Position numbers and translations under genes: made by a program. Shown one piece after another: positions 25,039 to 34,604 of a stretch of 64,000 bases of DNA. Numbering within the stretch: the first letter of the stretch is position 1; every line of letters starts with the position of its first letter. Origin of the DNA: Candidatus Melainabacteria bacterium (GTDB lineage: Bacteria > Cyanobacteriota > Vampirovibrionia > Obscuribacterales > Obscuribacteraceae). Below the pieces are notes generated by a model. That model made no database searches. It saw nothing but the letters and a program-made list of their open reading frames with translations, and was not told where the DNA came from. Location: assembly GCA_016716405.1 (NCBI GenBank), contig JADJWK010000003.1, positions 1-64,000 on the forward strand, given 5' to 3'.

Positions 25039-26265
25039 TTAGACAGCGTTGCGGGATTTTTTACGATGATGAGCCGGCGCCGGTCTGGACGATTTGCCCT
25101 TGAATCTGGGCGGTCTTCGCTTCTGCTGGCGTTTGGGCTCCGGTCCATTTTCCGGGCGATCTCCAAGCTGTCGTCCCACTACACGCTCGATGCCTCTGAC
25201 CAGGTGTCTTTGCTGGTTGGATATAAAGGTCAGCGCCGTACCGGTGCGTCCTGCCCGGCCCGTTCTTCCGATCCTGTGGACGTAGTCTTCGGCGGAGTCA
25301 GGCAGATCGTAGTTGATCACGTGGCTGATCTCCGGCACATCGAGACCGCGCGCGGCGATGTCCGTAGCCACCAGGACCGCGAACTTGCCGTCCCGGTAGC
25401 GGGCCAGTGTCCTTTCACGCTGGTTCTGCGAGATGCTTCCATGAATCTCTTCTGCTCTGACATTGGCGGCATTGAGCTTCTTGCGAATCTTGGCCGCTCT
25501 GAATCTCGTGCGTGTGAAGACCAGGACGGACTTCACTTCCGGCTGGTTCTCGAGCAAATCCAGCAAGAGCGCCTCCTTGTCCAGCTCGTCGACATAGAAG
25601 ACTTTCTGCTCGATGCTGCTAGGCTCCAGGCGTTTTGTGTTCACCCTGATGTTTTTAGGATCACGGAGGAATTCGGATGCAGCCTGCTCGATGCCTTTAC
25701 TGATGGTGGCGGAGAACATGAGGGTCTGTCTCTGCTCAGGAACTTTTTTGACGATCTGGCGAACCTGGGGCATGAATCCCATGTCCAGCATTCTGTCGGC
25801 TTCATCGAGGACCAGCATCTCGACCATCGAGAGGTCGGCGGTACCGCGGGTGATATGGTCGAACAGGCGACCGGGGGTGGCGACAATCACGTCGACACCG
25901 CGGTTCAGTGCCTGGATCTGGCGACCGTATCCGGTGCCACCATATATACAGACTGTTCTCAGCCCGGATCCGCAAGAGAAGCGCTCGAACTGGCTTTCTA
26001 CCTGCATGGCCAGCTCGCGGGTTGGCACCAGCACTAGAGTCCTGGGCTTGCGGCGCTTTTCCGCTTTGCCTTTGTTGCGGTCGTGAATGATCGGCAGGGC
26101 ATAGGCGGCTGTTTTGCCGGAGCCTGTCTCCGCCGACGCCATGATGTCGCGACCGTTCAGAGTCTCCGGAATAACTTTCGTCTGAATCTCGGTAGGCTCC
26201 TCGATCTGGAGAGTCATCAGCGATCGAGCCATCCTCTCGGACAGGCCAAGTTCCATAAATTGCAT
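25039..26265 (-). CDS. rhlE: DEAD-box RNA helicase, RhlE type
   Basis: A 408-residue cytoplasmic ATP-dependent RNA helicase. The Q motif region (FMELGLSERMARSLMTLQIEEPTEIQ), Walker A ASAETGSGKT, PTRELAMQ, TPGRL, DEAD in VLDEADRML, SAT, and the C-terminal motifs VATDIAARGLD and HRIGRTGRAGRTG are all present in order. A basic tail (RQQKRRPPRFKGKSS) is typical of RhlE. It helps unwind structured RNA, for instance in ribosome assembly, decay or cold adaptation. The start is ATG 26265 with AGGA six nt upstream; an upstream in-frame start at 26328 has no site. Confidence 0.95.
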   Translation of the reverse strand: MQFMELGLSERMARSLMTLQIEEPTEIQTKVIPETLNGRDIMASAETGSGKTAAYALPIIHDRNKGKAEKRRKPRTLVLVPTRELAMQVESQFERFSCGSGLRTVCIYGGTGYGRQIQALNRGVDVIVATPGRLFDHITRGTADLSMVEMLVLDEADRMLDMGFMPQVRQIVKKVPEQRQTLMFSATISKGIEQAASEFLRDPKNIRVNTKRLEPSSIEQKVFYVDELDKEALLLDLLENQPEVKSVLVFTRTRFRAAKIRKKLNAANVRAEEIHGSISQNQRERTLARYRDGKFAVLVATDIAARGLDVPEISHVINYDLPDSAEDYVHRIGRTGRAGRTGTALTFISNQQRHLVRGIERVVGRQLGDRPENGPEPKRQQKRRPPRFKGKSSRPAPAHHRKKSRNAV

Positions 26266-26706
26266 ATTGTTTCCTATTCTGTAGGGCCGGTATCGTGCGC
26301 ACATGCGCTCGACTGGCCTGTGTAACATTCGAAGTCTCTGAAAAGCGACTGGAGACTTTTCTTCTGTTACTAGGAGATAGAAAACTTCAATCGTTGACTC
26401 TGTACTTAATAGATAGAGCCTATCAGTTTCATGAGAAGCACCGATTATGGCACCGTGTCGGTACGGATGTCAACGTAAGTCCTCAATGGAGCGGGGATTT
26501 GCTCTGTTTTGCCTGCCGCCTGGTCCGGGGTGGACGCTCGGACCCGGCGCCCGTCCGGGTATAGCCCGGGGGCTGAGTTGTTGCGAAACTTGTACCGCGT
26601 CTTTCGATCCGGTAGATACTCAGACTCTGTCCAACTAGAGTACCGGTCTTAGACCCTGCCCTGGTGATATCATAAAAATGGCCATCGCGGAGCGTCGTAG
26701 AGGCTG
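26266..26706. other. Intergenic region between rhlE and the kinase pair
   Basis: This 441-bp region separates divergent genes and should hold both promoters. No ORF in it has a ribosome binding site or gene-like codon use, and no clear promoter pair or RNA gene is visible. It contains GC-rich short inverted repeats around 26540-26575. Confidence 0.5.
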
Positions 26707-28386
26707 ATGAGTTCACATTCAGAGGTTTCTAGTTTGCAAACCGGTGGGGAGAGAATTTGCCCGGATTGCAGGAAGCCGATTGTATTCGGGGCGAGATTCT
26801 CTGTCACTAGCTGGATTTTTCGAGGCAATCGTTGTCTGTGTCAGAGACGTAAGTTTCACCTGATCGCGACAGAGCAGGGCTATACCGGCGAAACCCAGAG
26901 CGCTCAAGACCATGAGAGATATCTCGAACTGGTCGGTGACTTCCCGGGCTACAGATTTGTCGAGCAAATCGGCTCGGGTGGAATGGGGTTTGTGTTCAAG
27001 GTCGAGAATGTAGAGCTCGGTAAGCTCTTTGCGCAAAAGGTTTTGCGGAGTGAATTTGCTCTAGACGCGGAAGCCAGAGCAAGATTCGAGCGTGAAAGCG
27101 ATCTGGCGAAGGAACTCGATCACCCCGGCATGGTTCCAATCTATGAGCGTGGCACCACTGCCGCAGGATTGCCGTATTTACTCTTGGAATATATCGATGG
27201 AGACAGCCTCGAGAAAGTTATCAACATGAACACCTGCATCGAGCCGGAAAGAGCAACCAGTATCTTCCTGCAGATTGTCGAAGCCGTCGATTACGCCCAT
27301 CAAAGAGGAATCCTCCATAGAGATCTCAAGCCGAGCAATGTTCTGATAACGCTCGACGAATTCGGAAACGAGGTCGTGAAGGTGGTGGACTTCGGCATTG
27401 CCAAGGTCTTACCCCGGGTGAGCAGAGAGACCCTCAATCTAACCAAGACCGGAGATTTGTTCGGCAGCCCATACTATATGAGTCCCGAGCAGTGCATGGG
27501 CGAGAACCTCGATGCAAAGTCAGATCTATATTCGATTGGATGCTTGATGTACGAGACGCTTACCGGTTCGCCACCATTTGTAGCGGACAATCCTGTAAAG
27601 ACCATTATGCTCCATCTTACTGCCCAGCCCAGACCCTGTGGCGCCGTGTCTGTCGGATACGCGATCCCTGCACAGTTAGAGAGGCTGGTTATGCAATGCC
27701 TGGAGAAGGACTCTTCTAAAAGACCGGACAGCGCGAAGGCTCTGGAACATGAGCTGCAGAAAGTGCAGGAAAGCTTCTCTGGTGGGAGAAAGAGGTTAAA
27801 CGCCAGCATCGCTTATCTGTATCGACGCAGATTTTATATGTTGCTAGCATTCCTGCCTCTGGTAGTCATTTTCGGTCTTGCCGTCTTTTCGTATCTGGCG
27901 CATCTGCTGACCGGAAGTTATATATTGAGCGGACCATGGTTTCGTTTGATTCCGCTGATCCCTCTCGCCCTGATTCCTTTATGGTTCGTCACTTGTTGCG
28001 CGAGTCAATTGTTCTGGATCCGGAAGGCAAATCGAATTATAGAGACGACAAAACCGGTGGATATAGAAGTTTCGCTCACCCGGAGGCTTGGGAATCACCG
28101 CGTTACTTTCCAGTGGACCGATGAGCGTGGTTCGACCAGGGAAATTCGCCTGAACCTGAACTTTAGAAATGCCAGTGTCCCGACAAAAATCAGACATTAC
28201 TTTGACGGCAGCCCCAGAACGGTAAAAGCATACCTGGATGAGGTCGGACTGCCGGTGGCCCTGATTACCGGTAGCTATCTCTGTATTGCCAGCAACGGGC
28301 CGGCAAGCCTCCCTTGTGGATTCACCATGAGCCTCAGAGGAGAAAGGCGATTGCCTCTGCCCGATTCTCGAAGCAAGACCAAATAG
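26707..28386 (+). CDS. Membrane Ser/Thr protein kinase with N-terminal Cys/WIF motif
   Basis: A 559-residue kinase. The N-terminus has C18-x2-C21, then SWIF (35-38) and C43-x-C45, a likely zinc site shared with the next gene. The kinase domain (~82-355) has IGSGGMGFVF, K111, H204-R-D206LKPSN and D228FG with GSPYYMSPEQ, so it should be active. Two or three membrane helices follow (~378-405 and ~415-445). A ~110-residue beta-rich C-terminal domain follows, in which TFQWTDERGSTREIRL is seen. It is a PknB/Stk-type kinase without PASTA repeats. The next kinase gene starts 20 bp downstream on the same strand, so the two form an operon. The target is unknown. Confidence 0.92.
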   Translation: MSSHSEVSSLQTGGERICPDCRKPIVFGARFSVTSWIFRGNRCLCQRRKFHLIATEQGYTGETQSAQDHERYLELVGDFPGYRFVEQIGSGGMGFVFKVENVELGKLFAQKVLRSEFALDAEARARFERESDLAKELDHPGMVPIYERGTTAAGLPYLLLEYIDGDSLEKVINMNTCIEPERATSIFLQIVEAVDYAHQRGILHRDLKPSNVLITLDEFGNEVVKVVDFGIAKVLPRVSRETLNLTKTGDLFGSPYYMSPEQCMGENLDAKSDLYSIGCLMYETLTGSPPFVADNPVKTIMLHLTAQPRPCGAVSVGYAIPAQLERLVMQCLEKDSSKRPDSAKALEHELQKVQESFSGGRKRLNASIAYLYRRRFYMLLAFLPLVVIFGLAVFSYLAHLLTGSYILSGPWFRLIPLIPLALIPLWFVTCCASQLFWIRKANRIIETTKPVDIEVSLTRRLGNHRVTFQWTDERGSTREIRLNLNFRNASVPTKIRHYFDGSPRTVKAYLDEVGLPVALITGSYLCIASNGPASLPCGFTMSLRGERRLPLPDSRSKTK

Positions 28387-28406
28387 ACTGTTGGAGCTGC
28401 GTGTCG

Positions 28407-31148
28407 ATGGCAGAGAGACCAAACAAGCAAGATGTCGAGAAGGTCAGGTTGAAAGAGACCTGCGCTCAGTGCGGTGCTCCCAAGCAACCCGGCGTCAGAG
28501 CCAGGATGACAGGCTGGATCTTTTCAGATAAGAGACAGATCTGCCGGTGTAATGAAGAGACTCAATCCAGTCGACCATCTCACGAGGATGAGTCCATAGA
28601 GGAAGATCTTGTCCTTAAGGAGGAGGCGTCTTTATCTGATCGATTTCAAATTGTCTCTCTCCTCGGCGAGGGAGGAATGGGGCGAGTCTACGAAGTCTAT
28701 GATCGTGAGTTGAGCAGGAAAGCCGCTGTGAAGATCATTCGCCGTGAGCTGATGGAAGATGAGCAGAGTCTCAAGCGCTTTCAAGCAGAAGCAAGAGCCA
28801 CACAAAAACTTGCGCACGAACGAATCGTCAAGGTCTATGACAATGGAATCAACCAGGATGGCAAGCCCTTCATAGTAATGGAGCTGTTGAGCGGAATCAC
28901 CCTGGATCAGATGCTCAAGGAGAAAGTCTTCTTGGATCAGGATCAGGTATTGGATCTATTCAAAGACGTCTGCGAGTCTCTCGAGTATGCTCACGAGGCA
29001 AAGATTATTCATCGAGATCTGAAGCCCAGTAACATCTTTCTCGAAGGATCGGATGAAGCCGGGCTGAGAGCGAAGTTAATCGACTTCGGCATAGCCAAGA
29101 TTCGGGAGAGCAAGGACAGCGAGACAAACTATCTTACTCAGACGGAAGACATTTTCGGAAGTCCACTCTACATGAGCCCGGAGCAGGGACTTGGAGAGAA
29201 GGTCAGCATACAGTCGGACATATACTCATTGGGTTGTATCCTCTATGAAGCTCTCTCCGGAAGAGCACCATTTGCTGACGACAATCCCATCAAGACTGTT
29301 TTCCGACATCTCAATGAGAAGCCGAATAGCCTGGTCGAGGGCAGGGAACAGTTACAGATCTCCAAGGATCTCGAGCAGGTGGTATTCAAATGCCTCGAGA
29401 AGAATCCTGCCAATCGATATGCGTCAGCAGGAGCGCTAAAAGCCGATCTGGAGAAAGTCAGAGGCGGTAGTCCGGTAAACATCAAGGTGCAGCAGCAGAT
29501 AGAGTCGAATGATCTCAGAGAATTCGACTCTATAAAGAGAGTTCTCGCCTTCGCTCTCGACCTTTTCCTCGCTATATTTGTGGCCTCCACTATCACATTT
29601 ATTGTTGTCGACCTGCTCCGAGACATTTCGCTGCTGTGTCACTGGGCTTTCGGAACTTCGTATTTTCAATCCAGGCATATCCCCTCTAGTTTAGAGTTTG
29701 CTCTTCACATGCTCCTCTACTTTCTGTCTTTCGAGTATTTTTTTCGGTCGACACCGGGAAAGATGCTTTTCGGACTGGTTGTCACCGACAGATTCGGCGG
29801 ACAACCCTCCTTTCCCAGATTGCTTTTGCGTTCAATCATCAAGTCGTTTTTGTTTCCCTTTTTCATATTCTGGTTCTTGATTTCCTTTGCGAAGAGAGTA
29901 TTGATCGAAGACAGGTCTATCAGGCAGGCGGCTCTGGATTCCATACTTAATCCTATTCACGATAGACTTCTTGGCACTCGGGTCAAACGAGGAAGGCCGC
30001 AAAAATCGCTCTTGGGGATTGCGATAGCGTCGGCCGTGATTTGTCTGATGGTGATTGAATTATTGCCATTCGATACTCGTGTCGCTCTATTGAATCCTTT
30101 CGGTCATACCGTTACTCTTCTGGACAAGCATGGCGAAGGCTCTACCGATAGAATATATGCGCATATCAATCCGAGTCATCTAGTGTTTGCACCAAGATTC
30201 GTTAGATTGGTTCGAGAGACTCTGATTCCTTCGAGCTCAGATGTTAAGACAGAGAGACTTGTTTTTCTGGAGAGCGTGGGCACAAAGATTGGCGAGGCAC
30301 AGTCCGTTTTGATACAGGAGATGATAGACGGAAGCGAGGTGGTTGTTTTCGATGAGACGGAAACGATAAGAAATCCAGAGAGGACGACAATCGTGGCGCG
30401 CACCACTCTGGATGGTGCTACCGTTGCCAGTGTTTCATTCAGTCTGGGCAAGGGAGATTCCAGGCTGGAAGCGGAAGTCCTGTTCCCAGACGGTCGAGTC
30501 GAGCATCGGAAGATTTCTGCATCGGAGGCCAGGCTGATTGCTACACCGGGAATGCCGATAAGTCTTTTCTGTTACAACGACCATGAAGAAAACTCCTGGG
30601 ACGTCACCTGGGCTACCCCTTTTTCGCCCAGTACCAAGAACGATATCACTGATCCTGACTTGATTTGGTTTATCGAGCACCACCCTGGTGCTCTGAATAC
30701 ACGCCAGCTACATGTAAAATTCAATGATAATTACCGGGATAAAACTATTGCAGCCTTTGAGGCATGGTTCTCACGTTTGGACAAGAGCAGAGCGGCGAGG
30801 ATGAGGATCAACTTGAAGAATCCTCCGGGGCGTAGCTGCCAGTTTTACAAAAATGAAGGTGTTGTTTTCGATGCCCCTGTTGAAAAGGGCAGGCACTATA
30901 TGTTCAAAGCGCAGATTGGGCCTTCCTATCCGTCAGTGGACCAGGGCATTTATAGATACAGAGTGACTGCAGGTGGAAAAAGTCAGAATCTCGTCGTAGA
31001 CACCAGGAGCATGAAAGGTCTGCCCGAATGTGAAGTGCAGTTTGACGCACGAAGCAATGTAGAGAGATTTCGCGTGGATCTGCTTGATTGCCCAAGAGGA
31101 GAATATGGTTTCTCTGACGCGAGGAACTTTTCCATCGAGAGTATTTGA
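28407..31148 (+). CDS. Ser/Thr protein kinase fused to RDD membrane domain
   Basis: A 913-residue protein. C19-x2-C22, GWIF (36-39) and C46-x-C48 repeat the N-terminal motif of the preceding kinase. The kinase domain (~79-350) has LLGEGGMGRVYEV, K109, H202-R-D204LKPSN, DFGIAK and GSPLYMSPEQ, all intact. Residues ~375-560 are an RDD-type membrane domain, with EYFFRSTPGKMLFGLVVTD and a closing DRLLGTRV. Another membrane helix (~565-585) leads to a ~320-residue beta-rich C-terminal part, probably outside. The gene is co-transcribed with the kinase before it. Kinase-RDD fusions are uncommon; here the RDD may transport a solute or only anchor. ATG 28407 is chosen over an upstream frame at 28314 that overlaps the previous gene. 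Confidence 0.9.
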   Translation: MAERPNKQDVEKVRLKETCAQCGAPKQPGVRARMTGWIFSDKRQICRCNEETQSSRPSHEDESIEEDLVLKEEASLSDRFQIVSLLGEGGMGRVYEVYDRELSRKAAVKIIRRELMEDEQSLKRFQAEARATQKLAHERIVKVYDNGINQDGKPFIVMELLSGITLDQMLKEKVFLDQDQVLDLFKDVCESLEYAHEAKIIHRDLKPSNIFLEGSDEAGLRAKLIDFGIAKIRESKDSETNYLTQTEDIFGSPLYMSPEQGLGEKVSIQSDIYSLGCILYEALSGRAPFADDNPIKTVFRHLNEKPNSLVEGREQLQISKDLEQVVFKCLEKNPANRYASAGALKADLEKVRGGSPVNIKVQQQIESNDLREFDSIKRVLAFALDLFLAIFVASTITFIVVDLLRDISLLCHWAFGTSYFQSRHIPSSLEFALHMLLYFLSFEYFFRSTPGKMLFGLVVTDRFGGQPSFPRLLLRSIIKSFLFPFFIFWFLISFAKRVLIEDRSIRQAALDSILNPIHDRLLGTRVKRGRPQKSLLGIAIASAVICLMVIELLPFDTRVALLNPFGHTVTLLDKHGEGSTDRIYAHINPSHLVFAPRFVRLVRETLIPSSSDVKTERLVFLESVGTKIGEAQSVLIQEMIDGSEVVVFDETETIRNPERTTIVARTTLDGATVASVSFSLGKGDSRLEAEVLFPDGRVEHRKISASEARLIATPGMPISLFCYNDHEENSWDVTWATPFSPSTKNDITDPDLIWFIEHHPGALNTRQLHVKFNDNYRDKTIAAFEAWFSRLDKSRAARMRINLKNPPGRSCQFYKNEGVVFDAPVEKGRHYMFKAQIGPSYPSVDQGIYRYRVTAGGKSQNLVVDTRSMKGLPECEVQFDARSNVERFRVDLLDCPRGEYGFSDARNFSIESI

Positions 31149-31325
31149 GGCGCCTTGACATACTAGACCCTGGTCTCCTCGAAAGGACCGTCCTTATTTC
31201 CTTGTGCCAGCCCGGGCGGACCCGCAAACCCGGCAATATCTAGTCCCGAGGGGAAATTGCTATAATCGGAGAACTCGGCTGCCTCAACCTGTTCATATCC
31301 TGCCGATCGCTTGAAGGAATACCTC

Positions 31326-31724
31326 ATGAAACGCAATGTGATCTTGCTTCTCGTCGTCGCTTTCTTCTGTGCCATGCCGTGCCGGGCGCAGTTCATGAAG
31401 CAGCTAAAGGACACTCTGGTCGGGCAGGGACAGCAGCAACTGAATCAGCAGCCGTCTCTTCTGGGGAACGTCAATCTTCCTCCGGGGCAATACATGATGA
31501 CCAATGTTCAAACAGGCAACGCCTTCTACGTATTCGTGCAGAACGGGCAGATGTTCCTCTCCGGCGGACCGCCGGCTCAGAATCAGCAGATGATGGCTCC
31601 GGCTGCAGGAACGACCCCGCAGAGCACCGGAGGCATGATCAAAGAGGGGCTGGGAAATTTCCTCAAGAACCAGATCTCGCCTCAGCAGCAACAGCAGGGC
31701 GTCCCCTATCAGGGCGGGTATTAG
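31326..31724 (+). CDS. Small secreted Gln-rich protein
   Basis: A 132-residue protein with a signal peptide (MKRNVILLLVVAFFCAMPCRA, cleavage before QFMKQ). The mature protein is Gln/Pro/Gly-rich: QGQQQLNQQPS, a central beta segment (LPPGQYMMTNVQTGNAFYVF), then QNQQMMAPAAG and a QQQQQ tail. ATG 31326 has AAGGA seven nt upstream; a TTG at 31311 overlaps that site. The function is unknown; low complexity suggests an extracellular or envelope-associated role. Confidence 0.8.
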   Translation: MKRNVILLLVVAFFCAMPCRAQFMKQLKDTLVGQGQQQLNQQPSLLGNVNLPPGQYMMTNVQTGNAFYVFVQNGQMFLSGGPPAQNQQMMAPAAGTTPQSTGGMIKEGLGNFLKNQISPQQQQQGVPYQGGY

Positions 31725-31774
31725 TCACTGCGGAATGTTTCCGGGGATCCAGCGGGGTACCAGTGCACCTCGGA

Positions 31775-32878
31775 CTAGGGATTGCGAGAGAACCGACCCT
31801 GCTTGATCATGTTGATTACAATCTGTGTCATGTCGACCTTCGAGGTGGAGCCGGCTCCGAAAATGCCATCGAAACGTTCCGGCTGACCGGGATAGGAAAC
31901 CTCGCCGTTTCTCTCATAGAGGCGGAACACGCTGGCGCCATCGGCGCAGTTGTAGACGCGGAAATTGACGCCGTCATTGTTGAGATCGGCGGTCAGTCCG
32001 CAGTTTTTGGTCTCGATCATCTTGGACAGGAATTGTCCGGTGCTGTCGGTGCCGGTGACGAAGTTCCCCAGGTCCTGCACCCAGTCGCTGCCCGGCTCAT
32101 AATGAACTACGTCGGTTCCCCGCAGGGCGATAGATGAGTCGCTGGTATTGACCATGGTGCCCGAGGTGAGGAATAGCTTGTCGACCGAGCCCGGCGCCTC
32201 GAGATCGAGCTGGCGGGCAAGCTCGGTGGCTACCGGCACACCCTGCCCGTGAGCGATGAAATTGACGTTTTCCCTGTCGATAGAATAGATTTTGCCGATC
32301 ACATCGAGAGTCTCTTTCACCCCGGCAATGTCGTCATGCCCCTTCTTGAACGGGTTCGAGAAATAGCTGATGCCTCCGACTCTGTCGCTTTTCCACATGC
32401 CGCCTTCGGCGCTGGGAAGGACCACGATCATGCCCTGCTGCGTGAGGCGGTCGGCGCCGATAAGCTGGCCGAATCCATCCCCGTCGCCTGGATAGCTGTG
32501 GAAACCTACTACCACCGGATACTTTCTTGCAGGATCGTAATCTTCGGGGAGGAGGACCCTGGACTGCATTTCATGACCATCTGTCTTGACGGTAATGCTG
32601 TTGCGGGTCGGCGTCTCCAGGAGCCAGGAGGTGAGACTGGGCGGCAGGCTCTTCTTACGCCAGTCGCCGACTGTCTCTGCTTCCTGCGAAGCACCCAATA
32701 TCTCGGGTTTGCCAAACAGAGCGGCTACCGCCGGGCTCTCCTTACGCGGGAGACTCGAGAAAGAAGCCAGTTCGTTTCTGACTGAGTCCTGCAGATATCC
32801 GGAGCTCAGCAGCTCCATTTGGCCGAGGGCCATATGCGAATCAGAATGCTCGATCGCCAGTCCGGCGTTTGCGCTCAT
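31775..32878 (-). CDS. Esterase-like alpha/beta hydrolase lacking the nucleophile Ser
   Basis: A 367-residue protein without a signal peptide. Residues ~95-300 match the PHB-depolymerase/LpqC-like esterase fold: a strand and oxyanion region in KYPVVVGFHSYPGDGDGF, HDDIAGVKETLDVIGKIYSID before the nucleophile elbow, then VNFIAHGQGVPVA. The elbow normally reads G-x-S-x-G; here it is A-H-G211-Q-G, so the catalytic Ser is replaced by Gly. No compensating motif is visible, so the protein is probably not a hydrolase and may bind a ligand or partner. The start is ATG 32878 with GAGG seven nt upstream. It lies downstream of engB on the same strand, 79 bp away. Confidence 0.8.
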   Translation of the reverse strand: MSANAGLAIEHSDSHMALGQMELLSSGYLQDSVRNELASFSSLPRKESPAVAALFGKPEILGASQEAETVGDWRKKSLPPSLTSWLLETPTRNSITVKTDGHEMQSRVLLPEDYDPARKYPVVVGFHSYPGDGDGFGQLIGADRLTQQGMIVVLPSAEGGMWKSDRVGGISYFSNPFKKGHDDIAGVKETLDVIGKIYSIDRENVNFIAHGQGVPVATELARQLDLEAPGSVDKLFLTSGTMVNTSDSSIALRGTDVVHYEPGSDWVQDLGNFVTGTDSTGQFLSKMIETKNCGLTADLNNDGVNFRVYNCADGASVFRLYERNGEVSYPGQPERFDGIFGAGSTSKVDMTQIVINMIKQGRFSRNP

Positions 32879-32957
32879 TTTTCGTCCTCTGGTAATGCGG
32901 CTCTCCGCCGGTCTTCGCTCACTATGGCAGGGACATGTTAAGGAGTTGTGAAACCTG

Positions 32958-33575
32958 TTATCTTTCCGGCTGTAGCCAGGTATTGAGCAGTCTGGCCAGC
33001 TCGTCGACGCCTTGTCCGCTCTGGGCGGAAAAAATCTGCGCTGATACCAGACCATCCAGACCGGCGTTTTCGATCTCCCTGTGGAACTCGCGCAGAGTGA
33101 CCTTCGCTGCGCCGCCTTTGAGCTTGTCGCATTTTGTCAGCAGGGCATGAACAGGCATCTCCGATTGTACTGCCCAGTCGAGCATCATGGTGTCCGACTC
33201 CTGCATCGGATGACGGATATCCATCAGCAGAATCAGCCCCTTCAGGCACTGTCTCTCATGTAGATACCGCGATAGATGCTCCTGCCATTTCTCTTTTACC
33301 GATTGCGAAACTTTGGCATAGCCATATCCCGGCAGATCGACAAGCCTCAAATCCGGCGAGTCGTGCAGCTTGAAGAAATTGATCAACTGCGTGCGTCCAG
33401 GGGTCTTGCTGGTGCGGCAGAGATTCTTGTTCTGGGTCAGTTTGTTGATGGCGCTCGATTTGCCGGCATTGGAGCGCCCGGCAAAGGCGACTTCGATACC
33501 TCTCTCCGGAGGGCATTGCTCAAGGCTCTGGGCGCTGGTTAAAAACTGTGCTGTGCGGAAATTGATATTCGTCAT
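32958..33575 (-). CDS. engB: Ribosome biogenesis GTPase EngB/YsxC
   Basis: A 205-residue GTPase of the TrmE-Era-EngA-EngB group, needed in many bacteria for 50S subunit assembly. G1 is FAGRSNAGKSSAIN, the switch region is TSKTPGRTQLINFF, G3 is DLPGYGYA, G4 is TKCD and G5 lies near SAQSGQGVDEL. Length and order are normal. ATG 33575 is the natural start of the conserved TAQFLTSA segment. Confidence 0.96.
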   Translation of the reverse strand: MTNINFRTAQFLTSAQSLEQCPPERGIEVAFAGRSNAGKSSAINKLTQNKNLCRTSKTPGRTQLINFFKLHDSPDLRLVDLPGYGYAKVSQSVKEKWQEHLSRYLHERQCLKGLILLMDIRHPMQESDTMMLDWAVQSEMPVHALLTKCDKLKGGAAKVTLREFHREIENAGLDGLVSAQIFSAQSGQGVDELARLLNTWLQPER

Positions 33576-33819
33576 AGTGATATGTTTCTTTACTGGTCCT
33601 TACTCGCTTCCTACCCAAAAAAGCTCGTTGATTCGTCTCCGGATTAGTTCGCGTGTTTCAGTGTCTGCAGCCTGGACTCATCGGTGGTATTCTCTTGCTG
33701 TGGATTTGGGATAGGTGGTTTACGGATTGCGCTAGTGAGGGTAGCGGAGCCTCATCGCCTAATGGTGTGCCGTGAACTTCATGGGAATTTCTGAATGGCG
33801 GTCTGCTTACCCTATCGGT

Positions 33820-34026
33820 CTAGTCTGTTGAATGAGCCACAGTAGGGGTATAGAAGATTATCTGATCAAGAGTGAGAAGCCCGATAAGAGCGCTCTTCAA
33901 GTTTAAATCCGTTGCAGCAGCCACTCCATGAGTGACAGTGTTTCTAGATACTCCCTCCGGCTGGTCCGGATCAAAATTAGCGAAATACGAAGCTGTCAGA
34001 TATTGATTGAATCGCTCAGGTAACAA
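33820..34026 (-). pseudogene. Remnant, C-terminal fragment of a broken AT-rich gene
   Basis: This 68-codon frame from 34026 stays open upstream to 34113, just after an in-frame TAG. The longer translation (LLHNKKHPTTAAVTGHHQTE, then LLPERFNQYLTASYF) looks protein-like. It picks up where the frame at 34062-34574 would be expected to continue, so a frameshift near 34100-34120 probably split one gene. The fragment ends SRNTVTHGVAAA...LKSALIGLLTLDQ, an RN-x3-HG helix pattern seen at the C-terminus of some accessory proteins; no family is assigned. The base composition is clearly more AT-rich than the neighbours. Confidence 0.5.
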
Positions 34027-34061
34027 TAGACTGTATTTGTGCTCTGTTTGATGATGACCAG

Positions 34062-34574
34062 TTACTGCGGCAGTGGTTGGGTGTTTCTTGTTGTGTAATA
34101 GGTCGCATCCCTTCTAACCATCTGAGAAGTCTTGTTTTGGTATCGCTCGACCGCGATGTTTATAAAATCAATGTGATCCGCTAAGATTCGCTTACTAGCC
34201 CACTGCTGAAGTTTCTGCTCAATTTGACCATCAAAATCACTTGCAATCGTATCGAGTTGATTATCAATTGGATCGCCGAGCTTGAGTTGTCTCCTCATCG
34301 CTTCCAAGGTAGCTTTGGATAGGGTAATGAACGGGAACCATTGTTGACTAAAGAACTCTTTCCACTCATCATCAGTTATCTTGGTCAAGTGTTGAAACGT
34401 TAAGTACGCATACTGAGCCGCTAATAATTCGTCTATCTGATATTGTCGGTCAGTTGGTCGATCACCGTGCAAAACCGAAAGATCGAAAAACAAAGCCTTC
34501 CTCCACCCTACTGAAAACAAATACAGTATCCGCGCTTCGGTACGTTTTCGTTCTGTTCCATGAGGGCGCAGCAA
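34062..34574 (-). pseudogene. Remnant, central fragment of a broken AT-rich gene
   Basis: A 170-codon frame from a TTG at 34574, without a ribosome binding site. It is charged and helical (RQYQIDELLAAQYAYLTFQH, DDEWKEFFSQQWFPF). The last residues after SQMVRRD probably come from a shifted frame; the sensible continuation is in the frame of 33820-34113. Composition is AT-rich relative to neighbours, which suggests an acquired and decaying gene. No known domain is recognised. Confidence 0.5.
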
Positions 34575-34604
34575 TGTCTGTCGGCTATGTCATCGTCGAA
34601 TTTG

